20,253 bases of DNA from a virus. The position numbers and the translations under genes were made by a program. Shown one piece after another: positions 19,088-20,253 of this stretch (positions are counted from its first letter, which is position 1; each line of letters begins with the position of its first letter). The notes under the pieces were generated by a model. That model was not told the DNA's origin and ran no database searches. It saw only the letters and a list, made by a program, of their open reading frames with translations. The DNA lies in IMG/VR virus record IMGVR_UViG_3300017719_000300, positions 1 to 20,253 of that record. One strand, written 5' to 3'.

Positions 19088-20029
19088 TTATACTACAGCT
19101 AGGGTGAAGCCTGCTTCTGGACGCATGACTTGAACGCCATACAGAGTGTCAGCAGTGTAGAGAGTACCCAGGAATTCCTGCTTGTACTGAGTCTGTGAAC
19201 GTACAGCTTGTTGCTCTGCAAGAACAGAAGTGTCCTTGTGGATCAACTGTGCGCCACGGATGGAAGCACCACCAGTAGTGTCTATGACAGGTACGTTGGT
19301 AGAGACAAAGATGTCAACACCGTACAAGTTACCAATCTTACCAGTCTCTACGCCTTTGCCATTAACAAAGTCAGTAGAGGTGTAACGATCAATACCCATG
19401 ATAGCGTTACGCAGTGAAGGTGGTACAATAAAGCTACGACCGTCCATAGGTACGTCTGCATCGTCCATCTTCTGAATCAACGCACGGAAGGCCGCGTCAG
19501 AGAATGCACCAATGTCAGCAGCACCATCAGCGTCAAATGCTTCTAGAGCGCCAGAGGTAGTGTTGATCTGGAAAGAACCAGTGTTTACGTAGCTAGAACC
19601 ATCACCGTTACCGAAAGACTTAGCCAGAGCAAACAGATCGTTGTCTACCTGCTTTGCTAGACCGTAGCCAGCATCACCAGTGTAGAACTGACGCAATGAA
19701 GCGAGAGCCTGTACTTCGGTAATGTCTTCGATAAGACGAGAGAATTCAAAGTGCTTGTTAATGTTAATCAGAACTTCTGACTCAACAGAGTTCTGGATAG
19801 TTACGGCAGTCTCTGCAACTTTAGCGTTAGCTGAACCACGAGTAGGCTTAGGAACGTGAATGGTGTCACCTTTCTTACCAGTCATGCTCATTTTCTTAAC
19901 GAGGTTAGCCATTACAAGATTGCTCTTGTATGCAGCAATTACTTCGTCACTCCAGATTTCTGGGATAAACTTAGCTGCGCTAGTGTTGTCTACTGCTCCG
20001 CCCATATTGGGATATACTGATGTAGCCAT
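19088..20029 (-). CDS. Major capsid protein (HK97-like fold)
   Basis: A 313-aa coat protein. The N-terminus (MATSVYPNMGG, about 1-11, then FIPEIWSDEVIAAYKSNLV, 21-39) and segments MANLVKKMSMTGKKGDTIHV (40-59), EVLININKHFEFSRLIEDIT (85-104) and PPSLRNAIMG (211-220) are typical of phage coat proteins with the P22/HK97-type fold. Length of about 310 aa suits a small isometric head. It has no signal peptide and no long N-terminal prodomain, in line with a separate scaffold gene directly upstream. AGGAAG at 20037-20042 (minus strand) lies 7 bases before the ATG. A strong terminator follows, which matches high expression of this gene. Identification by pattern is strong; exact subfamily is not decided. 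Confidence 0.9.
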   Translation of the reverse strand: MATSVYPNMGGAVDNTSAAKFIPEIWSDEVIAAYKSNLVMANLVKKMSMTGKKGDTIHVPKPTRGSANAKVAETAVTIQNSVESEVLININKHFEFSRLIEDITEVQALASLRQFYTGDAGYGLAKQVDNDLFALAKSFGNGDGSSYVNTGSFQINTTSGALEAFDADGAADIGAFSDAAFRALIQKMDDADVPMDGRSFIVPPSLRNAIMGIDRYTSTDFVNGKGVETGKIGNLYGVDIFVSTNVPVIDTTGGASIRGAQLIHKDTSVLAEQQAVRSQTQYKQEFLGTLYTADTLYGVQVMRPEAGFTLAVV

Positions 20030-20050
20030 GATAATACTTCCTATAAGAGA

Positions 20051-20253
20051 TTAGTTTCGGACTCTCCCCTCTTGGTACGCTTGCATGATCTCGTCAGACA
20101 AAGACAAATACCTATCAGGGTCGGTATGCATTAGTTTAATAATGTCTGAGCGTCTATAGTCTTTGCGAGTTGCTGCTTCACCACTTCCTTTTGCACCGCC
20201 TGTTGAGGCAGTCTTAACAGCTTCTTTCCTACTTGCTTTCTCGTTAGCCGCAG
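20051..20253 (-). CDS. C-terminal end of capsid scaffolding protein, cut by window
   Basis: A partial minus-strand frame of 66 residues ending at the TAA (20051-20053): a charged Ala/Gly/Lys part (KTASTGGAKGSGEAATRKDY) followed by RRSDIIKLMHTDPDRYLSLS and a basic end (MQAYQEGRVRN). The helical, highly charged C-terminus with an R-S-D-I-I-x-L-M, DPDRY pattern, just upstream of the major capsid gene, fits a podovirus scaffold, whose C-terminal helices bind the coat. Its 5' part lies outside the window. The gap to the capsid ATG is 21 bases and contains only the capsid ribosome site. Confidence 0.72.
   Translation of the reverse strand, partial: AANEKASRKEAVKTASTGGAKGSGEAATRKDYRRSDIIKLMHTDPDRYLSLSDEIMQAYQEGRVRN

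Noticed and set aside
1-20253. Possible tRNA genes, CRISPR arrays, insertion sequences or phage-type RNA polymerase promoters
   Set aside because: No cloverleaf, spaced direct-repeat array, transposase or terminal inverted repeat was found, nor a T7-type 23-bp promoter repeated before genes.

Overview
This window is the central part of a tailed double-stranded DNA phage genome, with a lytic, short-tailed (podovirus-like) character. The evidence is a T7-type family A DNA polymerase, a T7 gp6-type exonuclease, a phage coat protein, paired tail-tube (adaptor and nozzle) proteins, and dense packing with start/stop overlaps of a few bases. A B12-dependent ribonucleotide reductase, a DUF3310 protein and tail-fibre sequence styles I associate with marine phages suggest an aquatic, probably proteobacterial host. 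The two-armed convergent layout recalls marine podoviruses of the HMO-2011 kind. That placement is inference from memory, not a search result.

Plus strand, 1-6231 (replication and nucleotide metabolism): 3' part of DNA polymerase; a recognisable promoter with a hairpin at its presumed transcript start; probable ssDNA-binding protein; 5'-3' exonuclease; HNH endonuclease; a 98-aa protein of unknown function; a calcineurin-like phosphoesterase with altered metal motifs; two tiny ORFs of 50 and 19 codons; a DUF3310 nucleotide-kinase-like protein; and a monomeric class II ribonucleotide reductase. Nearly all junctions are ATGA, GTGA or TAATG overlaps, so the block looks like one translationally coupled operon that makes dNTPs and copies DNA.

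A bidirectional intrinsic terminator (6244-6279) separates this arm from the minus-strand arm, which reads right to left from 20253 to 6282 (virion and lysis). In transcription order: scaffold C-terminus, major capsid protein, a strong terminator with a UUCG loop, a repeat-containing tail fibre, a beta-rich putative fibre/adhesin, a tail assembly chaperone, a small entericidin-like lipoprotein, three small membrane proteins (lysis or membrane cassette, one holin-like), a 669-aa protein with 33-bp and 15-bp tandem repeats, tail adaptor, tail nozzle, a 77-aa fibre-like protein, and three large Ala/Gly-rich proteins that probably are internal (ejection) virion proteins. A perfect sigma70-type promoter (TTGACA, 17 bp, TATAAT) sits at the start of the holin-like gene and could drive the tail and ejection genes.

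Portal, terminase, endolysin, helicase and primase are not in the window. No tRNA, CRISPR array, insertion sequence or integrase was seen. The only non-coding stretches are about 50-130 bases and carry promoter or terminator signals; there is no gene-free stretch over 300 bases.
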